64,000 nt of DNA from Ceratopteris richardii (GCA_020310875.1 CM035407.1:202341153-202405152); one strand, 5' to 3'; positions 1 through 12,766 are shown, numbered from the stretch's first letter. Made by a program: numbers and translations. The notes: generated by a model not told the origin, from the letters alone.

Positions 1-2600
1 AATGTGGATGAATTCCCTCTACCAAGAGCTAGAGAGCACACGAGGACTTTGAGACCTACACAGCTAGTTAAATCTATGAAGGACTACTTCGATGGCACAA
101 GCCATGATCATGTGGCCGAGTTTAGGCAAGTCTTGAGAGCTGAACAAGTTGAGGACCTATTCACGCAGTACAATGCCTTTGGTCTAACCCTTAGGAACAC
201 CGCTCTCATGTGGTTTCAACCACTAAATGAGAGACACTTCAGAAACATAGACCAACTTCTAGAGGCTTTCATTATTGAATTCTCTAAGAGTGGCATAAGG
301 CATAATACTTCCTCACTGATTCATAGCTTCAAGTAGACACCTCAAGAGACAGTGAGACTTGCAGGAAGAAGGTTTAGGCAATACTTAGAGAGGTGCCCTA
401 TTCCTGAGTTACCCACACCAGCCAAACAAGTGGCTTTATTCTTGGATGGACTGCTAAGCAAATTGAGATCATATGTGTATTTGAAGGATCCTGGGACCAT
501 AGAAGAGTGTGTACGCATGTGCATAGACATTGAGGATAACCTGGGAGAGGAGCTGGAGCTTTCAAAAATCTACAAGGATTCAGATAGCTCTAGTAGTCTC
601 ACTTCGGGTCAATCCACATCTATCGAGGAACTTGCGGAGAAGGTAGCTCAAAAACTAGGTGTCTCTAGCAAACAAATCCCAAGATTTGCCCCAGTAAAGA
701 GATGCTATACTTGTGGTGGTGTCCATATGGCGAATGTATGTCCCATTATGGCTCAACCCCAAGTGAATCCTAGTAGCCAGTACTGCACCATAGAACGGAG
801 GTACACCAATCACACCGTGCAAGATTGCCCATACAATAAGCAAGCAGTTAGGAAGACGTACCCACAACCATACCCTCAACAAGGAAGATACCGGAACCAG
901 TACCCACCACAACAATATGCTAGGTCTCAACAATCCTACCAACCACAATATCAGGCCTAGCAGAGACCTCAACCAGTGCTAGCCCAACAACCTCCTGCTC
1001 CCGCCAATGTGATTCCCGTAAAGTATGCAGCTGCAGAAGAAAATTTGAATAGAGCTATAGTCCCAGTAACTCCATTACTTTCGGAAAGTGACCCCAGTGA
1101 CCATAACTTTGATTCTACACACATTGATAGCCCCCAGGCTTACTACATGCAGTCTCCTAAACATGGTGAGTCCTACTATAGTGAAGAATCGAGTGAACCT
1201 AGTTGGGATCCAAAGTATGCAAATATCATGTACACAAATCCCAACCCTAGACCTCAACCTAGGCAAGTAAGACTCCCATTTCCTAGAGGACCATGCTACA
1301 GATGTCAGGGAGATCACCTCATTTGTGATTTCCCCATGCCTACACCTGCACAACCCCAGTTAGTAACAATCCAGGGCTTTTGTCAAGATTGCGGAAAGGA
1401 GCATCTCTTACGAGATTGCACAAAGAATCCTAATAATATGCCGAAAATCACTCCTATTAACGTTATTGGGTTAGTCGTAGACTCTACAGGAAGTGTAACT
1501 TCCACTGCACCAATACAGGTGGTCACTAGAGCTCAGGCTTTGTAGCAGAACCAAGGTTTAGGCCAAGAAAGGGGCGTCGAGATTAGTGAAACCGAGAGCG
1601 TAGCCAAGAAACGAACGAGAGCCTGGAAAGATAGCCGAGAAAGGATGAAAAGACAATGGTCTAAGAAGATGAGCGAATTAGAAGAGAGCATAAGAGAAAC
1701 AAAGGCCAAAATTTTTGAACTCACCTCTCAAACGAACTCTCACATGCCACCACTACCTCCATCCCTATCACCTTCTCCATCACCCTCCATCCCACCTCAT
1801 CCAATTCCACTACCTCCTAGAGTAGGATTAGTATTAGCTGATCCCACTCCAAAGGACATAGACATGATGCTTAAAGAATATCATGCTAGAATCCAAGAAG
1901 GGCCAAACGTACAGATCATGACAAATGTTACCCTAGAGCTGATCTAGAGATAGAAAGAACCAAGCTTTGTGCTAAAATGGTAGCATTGGCTCTGACCATG
2001 TTTGAAGCTAGCCACCTCTTCAACTACTCTTGCTCAGCTAAGGCATAGTTGCATTTTGATGGACTGTTGGAGAGGTTGGAGAGCATAATTGCAAGATTGG
2101 ATAAGGAAGCCATCTCTCAAAGAAGAGCCAAGGCAAGCGAAAGAAAAAGCATCCCTCCTAGGAAGCTTATGTGCCTAATTCCACTGAACTAGACACCTCT
2201 TCTTCTATGAATAGGTATTCACTAGAGTTCTTGCGAGAGATTCAAGAAGAGAAATGGGCTAAAGAAAGTGAAGTCCCTCCTCCCGTTGAACTTGTGGATG
2301 ATGCGCATGATCAATTCCCACAAGACATCCTTCCATGTATGGAGAGCAGGAGAGCACCCAATCCCAAGAGAGATTAGACTTTGAGTCTAATTCTTTACAT
2401 GAATTGCCCCATTTCACAGGCCCATGGGAAGCTAAGTCTACATGTATGAGACCACCCATTGTCATGGTAAGAAACAAAGATTCAATCATACCTAGGAACA
2501 TAGAGGTAGCGAAAAACACTAAAGTGCAGTGCAACCTCACTTTAGAAGAGCTGCTCAAGGTTAGGCCAGAGTTAGGGAAAAACGTAGCCAATCAAGTGCC
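1..2600 (+). pseudogene. Element A gag region (capsid, nucleocapsid, linker)
   Basis: The window opens inside gag. Residues with the pattern F-x-L-T-L-R-N-T-A-L-x-W-F (near 180-215) mark the Gypsy-type capsid core. Three zinc-knuckle-like motifs follow near 703-740, 1296-1332 and 1381-1420, separated by Pro/Gln/Tyr-rich spacers. Their spacing, CX2CX3HX4C, is one residue shorter than the usual CX2CX4HX4C. A basic, then Pro/Ser-rich linker runs to about 2600 before the protease. The region matches the gag of elements B and C closely. It is a decayed copy; the N-terminal third lies outside the window. Confidence 0.85.
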
Positions 2601-2689
2601 AGGAGTAGCGAAACCTCCTTCCCAGGTAGGTTCTCATAGAACGGTGCCAGAAATACCTTTGGACAAGATTGGAGACATGAGTGAAGAAG

Positions 2690-3060
2690 AAGAAGGAAAC
2701 ACCTATCTTTCCATTACCCATCAGGGGTACACAACCAAGGCAATTTTGGACTCAGGTGCAGGAGTTGCAATTGCTACCACTTCGCTATGGAAGCATTGTG
2801 GCAAGCCAGCACTCAAGCCAACGAGAATGAAATTGCAGATGGCAGATGGTCACATTGAGAGACCCTTAGGACTACTGGAAGGAATAACTCTCACTACATG
2901 TGGTGTCGAGTTTGAGCATACTTTTGCTATATGTGACTTTAGCAAAAATCAGGCCTATGAGATGATTTTGGAAAGACCATTTATGCGGCAATTGCAAGTG
3001 GTACAGCAACACTTAGGTGTCACGACCAAAGTTAATCTCAAGGACTACTCTCATACAGAT
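2690..3060 (+). pseudogene. Element A retropepsin 1 (aspartic protease)
   Basis: The D-S-G-A active-site motif lies at 2748-2759, inside a retropepsin-like stretch preceded by G-Y-T-T-K-A-I. A flap-like segment (M-A-D-G-H) and a C-terminal G-R-P/E-R-P-F-type block follow. In Gypsy elements this enzyme cuts the gag-pol polyprotein. It sits between gag and the acidic linker that leads to reverse transcriptase, the usual place. The same domain with the same flanks occurs in B near 29923 and in C near 53690-53960. Confidence 0.85.
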
Positions 3061-3999
3061 GTCCCTCCCATCCAATGGAATCCCATTCATAGAGCTAAAG
3101 ATGATACCGAGTCAGTGCATTCCATAGGATCAGGATCCTCATGGATGCATGAAGACATTCACTTGTGGATGTGCAAAGTAGCAGTAGAAGAAGAGAGGAG
3201 GGAAAAAGCCAGAGAGATAGGTGCGAAGGAAACCCATAGATCAATTCAAGACCCAGCCTATGCACCTATAGTATTCCCTGATGAAGAATTTGAACCTCAC
3301 GGCTAGGCTGAAATTTTAGCAACAATGGATGTGGCCATCAATGAAGAACAATGAACACCCCACTGTGACAAGGATGGCTATGACATTTCAGTCTTCTCCA
3401 TAGAGCCAATCATGGGAGATTTGGTTCTAGAAGAATGTGAACCTAGCACTGATGCATTCGAGGATGCAAGTGACTCTGATCTGGAGTCAATCATTATGGA
3501 CCCACCTTTTGCATCAGATGAAGAATACTTCTATGAAGTAGAAGTTCACTCTCAGAGACATGAAGAGATCACAAATGATGTAAGATTAACCACGCAAGTG
3601 GCCATCAAGAGTGAGGGCAAGAAAAGGAAGAAGAGAGAAGTCACACCAGAAGAGGAAGAATCTTTGTTTGAAGTCCCTGAAAACTTTAAGAAGTATGAAA
3701 TAGATGATAGAAGAGTCATGATAAGAATGCCTAAACATGAGGCGCAATCAAGAGAGGCCTACAATAACAAAGAAACCACCAAGAAAATAGTAGTAGCCAT
3801 AGAAGAAGGAGAAGAAAGATGCACATACATAGGACATGACTTGACGAAAGAAGAGGAGGAAGAGTTGATAACTTTGCTAAGAGAATATAGAGATGTATTC
3901 GCTTGGAGCTATAAGGATTTGAAAGGTGTAGATCCTGACATATGCTCACACACTGTCCCCATGACCTCAGATGCCAAACCCTCTAAGCAAAAGCCATAC

Positions 4000-5240
4000 A
4001 CATATAATGATGATTATGCTGCTAAGATCAAGGAAGAGATACATAGATTGGTGGAAGTTGGATTTATCTATGAAATTGAGCATAGTGGGTATCACCCATT
4101 GTAGTGGTGCCCAAGAAGAATGGAAAGCTACATGTATGCATCAACTTGAAGAAGGTTAATGTAGCCACCATTCGAGATAACTATCTGCTTCCCATCATTG
4201 AACATCTTCTAGAAAGAGTAGCAGGTAAGGAAGTGTACAGCTTCCTTGATGGATTCTCTGGTTACAATCAAGTAGCCATTGCACCAGAATATCAGCATAA
4301 GACAGCTTTTGCCACAGAGTGGGGCATATTCGCCTTTCGAGTAATGCCATTTGGGCTTACCAATGCGCCAACCACATTTCAAAGGTTGATGTGCCATGTG
4401 TTTAAGGAATTCCTGAGAAAGAATTTAGAAGTCTATGTTGATGACCTCTGTGCACATTCCAACATTAGACAAACACACATACCTAAGCTCAGACAAATCT
4501 TTGACAAATGTAGAGAATATCAAGTTTGCCTGAACCCAGAAAAGTGTGTTTTCATGGTCAGGCAAGGCAAGATTCTAGGACACATAGTGTCAAAGAATGG
4601 CATCTCCACTGACGAAGAGAAAGTGAGAGCCATCGTAGAACTACCTAGGCCAAAGAATGTTAAGGAAGTGCAAGCTTTCATGGGGCATTGTGGCTATTAC
4701 CGACGTTTTATACACATGCATGCCATCATTGCAAAGCCACTATATGGCCTTTTGACCAATTTTGAGTGGACTGATGAAGGTGAGAACTCCTTCAATGAGC
4801 TTAAACGACGATTATGTTCAACACCAATCTTGACTACACCAAATTGGAATAAACTCTTTCATGTTCACGTAGATGCATCCAATTATGCTATTGGATGTGT
4901 GTTAGCACAACCTACTGGTGAAGGTAATATGGATCTTCCAATTGCCTATGCTAGTAGACAGTTGAATGCAGCTGAACAAAACTATACTACCACCAAACGA
5001 GAAGGATTAGGCATGGTATATGCGGTTCAAAAGTTTAGACACTATTTGCTTGCAAATAAGTTTAGATTTTTTACAGACCATCAGGCATTGTTGTACTTAG
5101 TGAACAAGCCATGCAATACAGGCAGATTAGTAAGATGGTTCCTCCTACTAATGGGATACGAATTTGAGGTAGTGGTGAGAAAAGGTAGGACTCACGTGAG
5201 AGTAGACCATCTCTCTAGGCTCACATCTGGAGAGGCCCCA
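4000..5240 (+). pseudogene. Element A reverse transcriptase and RNase H
   Basis: Reverse transcriptase blocks appear in order: V-V-P-K-K-N-G-K, S-F-L-D-G-F-S-G-Y-N-Q, M-P-F-G-L-T-N-A-P, and the catalytic Y-V-D-D at 4433-4444. G-H-I-V-S-K-N-G-I and the G-Y-Y-R-R-F-I segment follow. RNase H begins near 4850 with F-H-V-H-V-D-A-S and includes the F-F-T-D-H-Q-A-L block. The order RT, RNase H, then integrase defines Ty3/Gypsy and excludes Copia. An acidic linker precedes it (about 3400-3850). The copy is broken. Confidence 0.9.
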
Positions 5241-5389
5241 CAAGGAGTATCAGATGACCTTCCTGATGCTTACTTGTTTAATTTGGAAGAGGTAGTAAAA
5301 GCCCAAAAGTACCACATCATGGCAGGAAGTATGTACAAGCATATAGATCAAGGGATATTGGCTTGTTGTGTGGAAGAGGATGAGTATGC

Positions 5390-6850
5390 TAAATGGTTTC
5401 AATTAGCACATGTAGGTGCATTAGAGCAACACTACTCAAGGCAAAGAACCCTACAGACACTAAGGAGACTCGGAGTGCATTGGCCAAGTATGGAAGCAGA
5501 TGTTCATAGGTTGTGCAAGGAATGCCTAGTTTGTCTTAGTAGACCACCTGTGGAGCACGCTACTCTTTACCAAGTGTCTTTAGTACCAGATTGGAGCGAA
5601 CCGTTAGTAGCCTTTCTAAGGACGAAAACATTCCCTCTAGAGATGACTTTGGCTAGACAAAGGAGCTTAGAACAAGAAGCTATAGACTATACTCTCATTG
5701 GAGATAATCTATACAGACGTGGTAAAGATGGTTACCTCAGATTATGTGTCCATGAGAGAAAATACCTCAAGATATTAGAAACTGTTCACCAGGGTGTAGC
5801 AGGAGGACATTTTGGACCAGATCGGGTGATCACGGCTATACTATTTGCGGGTCTTTGGTGGTCAACCCTTCACATGGATGCACATACCTATGTGAAGAGG
5901 TGTGATGTTTGCCAACAAAATCAGCATCCTATATGCAAAGATGAGATGCCTCTGAAACCTATGATGGGTGGACACGCATTCTCTAAGTGGGGAATAGACT
6001 TTGTAGGTCCTATTAACTCCCCAGCTAAGAGTTCACATGCTAAATACATCATCGTAGCCACAGACTATCTAACCAAGTGGGTGGAAGTAAAAGCCACAAC
6101 GAAAAACGACGCTCAAATGACAGCTAAATTCTTATTTGAGAATGTGTTCATAAGATATGGGTTACCTATAGAGCTAGTAAGTGATAGAGGCACGCACTTC
6201 TTGAATGAGGTTATTGAAAATCTTCTTCAAGGGTTCTTAGTAGTACACAAAAATTTTGCCCCCTATCACCCACAAGTGAATGGACAAGCCGAAAGCACAA
6301 ATAAGATTCTCTGCAATGTGCTCACCAAATTAGTGAATAATAAACGCTCTGATTGGGACAAACAACTACACCACGCTGTTTGGGCATACATGGTTGCCTA
6401 TAAAATGGTACTCCAAGCCACACCCTTTCAGATGGTATTTGGCCAAAATGCAGTGCTACCATTGGACTTCTTGATACTTACACTAAAAGTAGCACAAGAA
6501 CATGAGTGGACAGGGCGTGAGCTCTCCTCTAGAATCTTTGACCTTGAATGACTAGGTGAAACAAGACTAAGAGCTGCAATAGGAATATATGCAGCTAAGA
6601 AAAGACAAAAAGCATATTTTGATGCACATGTGAAGGATAAGGTTTTGAAAGCAGGAGACCTAGTCCTAGTCTACACCTTGAAACAACATGCATGGAAATT
6701 AGAGAAGAGAGGCTATGGACCTATGATCATGAATAAGATCTCAACGAGTGGAGCAGTTCAATTAGCTACACTAGAGGGTGATGTTCTTCCTAGTTACATT
6801 AGCAGATGTAGAGTCAAGTTATATCAAGAACCCCTCACGGAGGAGATGTT
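5390..6850 (+). pseudogene. Element A integrase with two H2C2 modules
   Basis: Two H2C2 zinc-binding modules lie in tandem: H-x5-H ... C-x2-C near 5410-5535 and again near 5785-5915. The D-D-E core follows, with G-I-D-F-V-G-P near 5995, S-D-R-G-T-H-F near 6181 and the G-Q-A-E-S-T-N glutamate near 6290. A basic C-terminal segment (K-A-G-D-L-V-L-V) follows, with no chromodomain. Gypsy integrases normally have one H2C2 module; the second copy is shared with B and C. The region is decayed. Confidence 0.85.
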
Positions 6851-7019
6851 AAATCGACTCAATACTGCAAAGACACGTAAAGAAGAGGAAAAGCAAATTC
6901 GAGAAGAGGCACAGGTAGAAGCACTAGAACGCATCCGAAGAATGAAATTGAGAAGACAGGGTAGAGATCAACCTAGGACAGATGCCTATGCAGACCCAGG
7001 ATATCATATGGTGATGTGT

Positions 7020-7440
7020 GACGTCTCTGGTGTAAGTTCCTATAAAATAGTTGATCGGCATCCTTTTGTAACCTTAGAGATAGGACAAGGAAAGAGTGCA
7101 AGGAATGTACGGGCTTTGATTGACTTAAGTGCAGCCACTAGTGCTGTAAAACTTTCTTATCGTCAAAAGTTGAGATTAAGTGTCAATCCTCTAGAAGCAT
7201 ATCTCATAGGATTGGGAGATGTGGAAACCCCTTGCATGGGCGAGGTGGAACTTCCCCTCTACATTCAAGATGTTTTAATGACAGTTAAAGTACTAGTGTG
7301 TCAAGATGAGGATCTCACTGAGCCTCTTGTCTTGGGTCAAGACTTGATTTATAATCACACAGTCAGCCTCAACCTAAGAAGTGGACTTCTTCAGGTTTGG
7401 GTAAATCAGAATCGCATTAGAATTGAGTTAGAAAATGAAG
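7020..7440 (+). pseudogene. Element A second retropepsin-like domain
   Basis: Downstream of the integrase is a second aspartic-protease-like fold, recognised from alignment by eye with B at 34300-34720. Shared blocks include P-F-V-T-L-E-I, the A-A-T-S-A-V segment near 7132, G-E-V-E-L-P-L-Y-I-Q and E-P-L-V-L-G-Q-D. The pattern (beta hairpin, active-site loop, I-L-G-x-D block near the end) is that of pepsin-like retroviral proteases. A protease in this position is unusual for plant Gypsy elements. The copy is broken, so no activity is inferred. Confidence 0.7.
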
Positions 7441-7689
7441 CACTCAAGGAACTAGGAAAGGCACCAACTCCTGGTCCTTCCAGGAGTACACATGAAAATG
7501 ACGATGTTATTCTTGTCCAAAACTATGTGATGTAGAGGGATGATTGTCTCAACAAAGAAGTCAAGGATATGACGGAACTCCCTTCTTTTCCAAAGGCCAT
7601 AGGGATACGGCAACCAAAGGTGGATCAAATGCAGACGAAGTAGACGACCTATGCTCGAAGCCACAGAAAAGTATGAAGCAAGGTGTCTC

Positions 7690-8172
7690 GGCCACCAAAA
7701 CAAGTGTGGGTGTGGAAAGGTGACCAACATGTTACAATCCAGTCACAAACACTGGCTCAACTTCATATTAGTCATCAACAACAAGACACTAATAAGAAGT
7801 CCTTCAAAAATTCTTCTACGAAAGTGAAGTCTATCTGGGTACCCAAGAAGTCGATGAAGGCTGACCCACAATCAAGACAAATTTGGGTGCCTAAGGCTTG
7901 CTTGCGAGCTCAAATAGCCACACACAGACCACACCATGTACAACATGGTTCACTCACTCGAACAGCTAATACCCACTCTTATATGACACGCACGAACATA
8001 TATTCACCCATGAGCACAAGCAAAATCACTTGTAAATGGGTCCCTAAAAAGCCTCATTTCCAAGCAAACACTCTCATAAAGCCCTCCATAGTTTCCACAG
8101 AACCAAAACCGAAAGCCATCCATTGTGTTTGGTTGCCCAAAGCTTGTAATAACCCCCCCGACCCCCACTTGT
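7690..8172 (+). pseudogene. Element A W-V-P-K motif tract
   Basis: A basic, low-complexity coding tract that follows the second retropepsin. It carries I-W-V-P-K at 7833-7847 and 7881-7895, K-W-V-P-K at 8034-8048, V-W-L-P-K near 8127-8141 and a related W-V-W-K near 7708. The first two are 48 bases apart, as in element B. Similar tryptophan motifs occur in the linkers of some plant retrotransposon polyproteins, but I know of no proven function. Confidence 0.6.
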
Positions 8173-8302
8173 AAATTCATCTCCACCTACTAACTGCATC
8201 ATTTTACACTACATCATTCCATTTAGCTCACAGGACAATTCATCCACTAACTACACCCACAATCACCAAGCACTCACTGACTAACTAACCTATCACTAAA
8301 CT

Positions 8303-8365
8303 CATGTTAATGTTGTAACGGGGACAAAAATTGTTCTATCTTGTCCATTACAATGTTAACACATG
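8303..8365 (+). promoter_or_regulatory. Conserved hairpin upstream of third ORF, element A
   Basis: The left arm (8303-8327) and right arm (8341-8365) pair over most of their length, including GGACAA with TTGTCC and GTAA with TTAC, around a 13-nt loop. A pyrimidine-rich run follows, ending in a CAG at about 8380-8382 (ctatattctcgcag). It lies just ahead of the ATG of the third ORF at 8404. Equivalent hairpins with different bases but kept pairing occur in B (35594-35652) and C (41242-41300, minus strand). Role inferred: a folded RNA signal tied to splicing or translation of the third ORF. Confidence 0.55.
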
Positions 8366-8403
8366 CTTCTATATTCTCGCAGAACCAACAAACAAGCTGT
8401 ATC

Positions 8404-11400
8404 ATGGCAGAAGCAGGAGGTACTAGTTCACAGGTGGGGTCCAATGACCAAATAGTGGATATTGAAACTCTCTTCCTCGAACCACAACTCACCGAGAGGC
8501 CTCAAGAACTAAGGGCGGTGCATGTCCTCCCAATTTAGAACCCTCCGCAGGGACACACATCAGAAGTAGGCAAACATGCACATTGGTTCAGTGATGTTGC
8601 CTGTCCATTGGGTGAGGGCACCTACTTTTGGGAAGCAGAAATTGAATTTAATGGAAAATGGGGAAGATACCATTTCTTTGCCCGTGAATTTGAGAACTAT
8701 CAGGATGCAGAAGTAATGAGATCTGTCTGGACCAAAGCAGGTTTGGATAGCTACTTTCGGGCACTCTTACCTAAGCCTGATTTCTTGTGTTGCTCCTACC
8801 TGATCAGTACCATTACCCCTAGCAGAGCAAAGGGAAGTGATAGTACCTTTGTGCTACCCTCATTAACACTAGGCCACGAGCTAAAAAGATTCAAACTAAC
8901 CCTCAACCTAGTACGGGAGGCCTTGGACATGCATGGCATGCACATTCCCATAGAGAAAGAAACATTGATCCCGAGAAGAATGGAACACAAATATCTTAAC
9001 AAATTAAAGGATATGGTCGCTATGACACCTACCATCGTCCTCCACCTACGCACAATCATGCAACACTTTGCCTTTCCAGCCCAGGAGCGCTTCACCATGC
9101 CACCCAAAAGAATTTGGTTTAGCTTGTACTTGGCAGAGAAAGAAAACCTCACAATCAATCTACCCCATTGGATCATAGATCAAATCCACCTAGCACATCA
9201 GTGCTGGAATAAGAAACATAAGAATGTGCTTCATGGATGTTGTGCGCTGACAAGGATCATTTACAGGTGCTTAGCTTATGATGTGCCTATTCAAAGAACA
9301 CTAGTGTGGTCCCGAGCCCAAGAATTCCAGCGACGGCTATCAACAACAGGGCCACCTTCGAAGAAAATGAGGGGTTCAGTTCAAATACCCTGTGCACAAG
9401 CAAGGGGTGCCACCCTCACACCAAAGGTGACACCACCTCAGACGAGACGTGTCCGACCATTTGTTATTCGCTTACCCAGACGAAGTGCAGAAGGACCCAA
9501 TTTGGTTTTCCCTCCGATTCCATTGGACTTAGAGTTCCCACAAGGCTACACCCTGGATGATTTGACAGATGAAGAAATTTCCCGCATGATTAATGAAGCC
9601 AATCTTGAGACGGAAGCAGAACAGACCCGAGGACCACAACCAACCGCAACAACTTCAGCTCCTACCCAACCTGAAGTAGTGGAAGTAGACGAGGATGAAG
9701 AAGAGATTGACGAAGAGGAGGCTGGAGTGGACGAAATGTTTATTGAATCCCTGAACCTGCACGCGGACACGCTGGGCCTAGATGAAGCCATTCATTCAGC
9801 TATGGCTTATATTCATCGCTTTGAGAAACGAGTGCCTACCCGTCCCATGCGCTCCGGCAAGCAAATTCACATAGATGTATCAGCACTAGGAGATACCACA
9901 CCGACAAAAGAACATCAAGCGGCACCACTATCACCAGACTCCTCCCCTCTCACTGCACAATTCACTTCACCACATGACACTACCACCCCAACTTCCACAA
10001 TCACCACATATGTCATGGGAATTCCTCTCTCTCTAGGCATCCAATTCGGAGGAGTTACCATGCCCACGTTCACAACACTATTCACGAACATCACATCCAC
10101 CCACCCACTGTCCCCATCTACACGGTCACACACACTTTTGACACCATGGAAACATCACCAGCCACGACACCACTCCCTCCCCACACACAGCCACAATCCC
10201 CCATACCTCCTCCACCCACATCACCACTTGACTCTACATCATTCACGATTCCCTTTCCCTTCCCCATTCCCACTGCATCCTCTCCTTTCCCAGCATTCTT
10301 GAATGTAAATAATGTGTTTTCTACTTTACATCAATGTGTATATTAATTACAAAGCGAATATCAGACTCTCGAAGATCGTCATCCTCAATTAACTACGGAC
10401 CACCAACAACTATAGAGGCGGCTTACGACTATAGAAGAAGAAAATGCTGACCTCAATCAACGCTACACCACACTCGAACAGGCCCATCAAACCCTCCTGG
10501 AGACACCCCAACCATCAAAATCGTCAGATGTCAAACAACTCAAAGCTGTACTAGAACTGTACCAAACTGATAATCTTAGAGTCTGGTGTAATTTCACCCT
10601 ACGCAGAAAACACATGGCCATGGCACTTGAAGAGAACAAGCGATTGCAAAAGCAGAATGAAGAAAACCTAGAAGCTGCAATGGAAGGCTCCCCCCACGAG
10701 ATCGACCCAGGAGAGTTTAAAGTAGTCCCTTCAGATACAATGAAAACAATCCTGGAAAGCTATGCTGATATGTTGGAAGCACATGATGATATGGAAAAGG
10801 AACGAGATGCACTACGCCGCCAGCTAAGGGAGCAAGAAGAACAACCCAAGATCATAGAGTCGGCATCGACTTCAGAGGAGGTAAAGGCGCTACAAGCACA
10901 TGTGGAAGAATTGCAGAAGAAGCTGCTTGAGTATGAAAGACAACCCTCTCCAATTATTGAGCCAGGACCAGATGAATTGGTGCCCATCGAAGTGGTTGAG
11001 TCGTATGAGGAACCATATGTTCCTATGCCGATGCCGAGCAGCCAGCAAACATCGGAAGGAATGGACACCCTGGAAGTAGAAGCACCCAAATGGCTTCCGA
11101 AACTCGAAAAGACTGACAAAACCCATGAAGATCGCGTTGCAGTTCAAATCCAATCAATGGCTAAACTGGAGGACACTATCATCAACTCTGAGTACTTTCG
11201 GAACATGTCACATCACCGCTGGATAGGCACTAACGATGATCAATACGTGCCATACTATGTGCTCTTGGCTGATTACAATGCGGAGATTCAACGAAGGTGT
11301 GGAAAAGCCCCCACTTTCGCCACTCAATTTGGTCCTAATGATCTACCTGAACGTGCTAAACAAGGGTCAGCCTTTCAACCCACATGGAGGATTCGTCTTC

Positions 11401-12128
11401 TCGAGACCTATCGAGAAATGGTTCGTACCTGGAATAACATGCCACTATTTATCAAGTATAATCCATGTTACGTTCCAGTCCTCCGAAGACACACCTGGCC
11501 CGAGTTTACCATTGCTGTCAAGAACGTCAAAGGCTGTGCAAAGTGGTTGAATTATGTCTATCTAGCACCTCCACAAGGACAGCCCTTGATAGCTTATATG
11601 ATTTCTACCATTCGTCACTGGAGCCTTAGACTACGGAACACTCTTGATGTGATGGCACATATGTGCATGAAAATCTTTGAATTAATGCTGATCACATTCA
11701 GAACATTCAAAAACATCAAAGACCCACATTCCTCAGGAGTCGGCTTCACTGCACGCAACCTAGACCTGGTATATGACATGAGCACCACCCCCTCAATCAA
11801 GGTAATATATGCTTGGCACGCAAGAATAAAATACCTCCCAACTTGCTTCAAACAAACTCTCGAGAAGATGTTCGTCACAGGGTTCTGGGAATATCACTCG
11901 GAAATATTCGTACCCATGCCCTCACATCTCCTCCAACTATTCGCTATGGAGAGGACCTTACACTCAGATCAATTCCAATTGCCACATCCGGACATTCCAG
12001 GGCCAGTAGATTGGGATGCATTTAACAGACCTAGCATGGGGGCTGCGGCTGGAAGAACATCACCTAGCTTCAGATGTGGTTCAATACTATGTCACACGCT
12101 CAGCCAAACAAGGGTCTGTCAGAGATGA
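8404..12128 (+). pseudogene. Element A third ORF (large protein of unknown function)
   Basis: A decayed copy of the third ORF that is complete in element B. Modules in order: an N-terminal module (about 8560-9320) ending in the H-G-C-C-A-L-T-R-I-I-Y-R-C-L-A-Y-D-V-P signature near 9231-9290; an acidic then Pro/Ser/Thr-rich stretch (about 9660-10310); coiled coil (about 10340-10930); and a C-terminal module (about 11070-12120) with F-R-N-M-S-H-H-R-W and D-M-S-T-T-P-S-I-K-V. I do not recognise the family. No signal peptide or membrane span is visible, which argues against an envelope protein. Conservation with B and C supports a real element protein. Confidence 0.75.
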
Positions 12129-12137
12129 CAGACTCAA

Positions 12138-12148
12138 GAGAGGGGGGG
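12138..12148 (+). other. Element A polypurine tract
   Basis: A purine run (agagagggggg type) directly abuts the TGTTGGCACC start of the 3' LTR. This is the expected primer site for plus-strand synthesis in an LTR retrotransposon. Confidence 0.85.
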
Positions 12149-12766
12149 TGTTGGCACCAGTCAAGGTACCCAAGGACCCACAAGACAAGGAAGCCAAAGA
12201 AGGGAGTCGGAGCAAGGATCAAGCAAGCAAAGTAGTCAAAGCAGATCTGGCAGATAGGCCCTTAAATTTTTCCAAATATTTCCCAAATAGTGTTTCTAGT
12301 CACTCCACACCATTGTAAATACCATTCCACCTTTTTGTAGCTCCATTTTGTGCAAGCCAAGGAGTCCTTGAGCTTGAGGAGCATTAGAAGCACCTACCTA
12401 TCAAATTTCATAATTTTCTGAGCTTGTTTGAGCCTCCAAATTAGCCTAAGAACCTAATTTTTAACTAGGCCGGACATTAGGTCTGGACAGGACCAAAGCT
12501 AGTCAAAAAACTATAAATAGAGCTAGAGAGCTCATTTTTGAGGTCGGCTTGTTGTAAAATTGAACTTATAAGAGCTTTTGAGTAATCTAAAGAACTCCAT
12601 TGTCTCTCTTTGTTCTTGCCTTGTGTGCGCGTGTGCGTGTATGTGTGTGCATGTGAGTGTGCTTCTCACTCACACACTTGTGCCATCACTTCTTCAAGGT
12701 CTTCATACCATCCTTTTGTCTTCCCGGATTGACATTAAAGGAGGTGCTACTCATCACTGAGCTACA
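12149..12766 (+). mobile_element. Element A 3' LTR
   Basis: This 618-bp LTR begins TGTTGGCACC and ends GAGCTACA. Its 3' half matches the LTRs of B (17514-18091, 39944-40521) and C (59629-60265). It carries a TATA box, TATAAATA, at 12512-12519, and a GT-rich run near 12622-12664. The partner LTR lies outside the window. Confidence 0.92.
12512..12519 (+). promoter_or_regulatory. TATA box of element A LTR
   Basis: TATAAATA followed by GAGCTAGAGAG. The same box and downstream context recur in both B LTRs (17834-17841 and 40264-40271), and as TATAAAAG in the C LTR. It is probably the U3 core promoter. Confidence 0.65.

Larger units (their letters stand above)
1..12766 (+). mobile_element. Element A: giant Ty3/Gypsy LTR retrotransposon, 5' end outside window
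   Basis: A decayed giant Gypsy element that enters from the left edge within gag and runs to a complete 3' LTR. Parts read in order: gag with zinc knuckles, retropepsin, reverse transcriptase, RNase H, integrase, a second retropepsin-like domain, a tract of W-V-P-K motifs, a hairpin with a 3' splice-site-like signal, the large third ORF, a polypurine tract and the LTR. It is close in sequence to element C and more distant from B, so A and C form one subfamily. The coding body carries roughly ten or more breaks and is not expected to be active. The 5' LTR is out of view, so neither a target duplication nor an LTR-based age can be given. I see no chromodomain after the integrase. The tRNA-Asp primer seen in the relatives B and C suits the Tat/Athila side of plant Gypsy, but I cannot fix the lineage. 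Confidence 0.93.

Noticed and set aside
8796-9176. Minus-strand open frame opposite the third ORF of A
   Set aside because: Shadow of the plus-strand coding region, with no independent motif.
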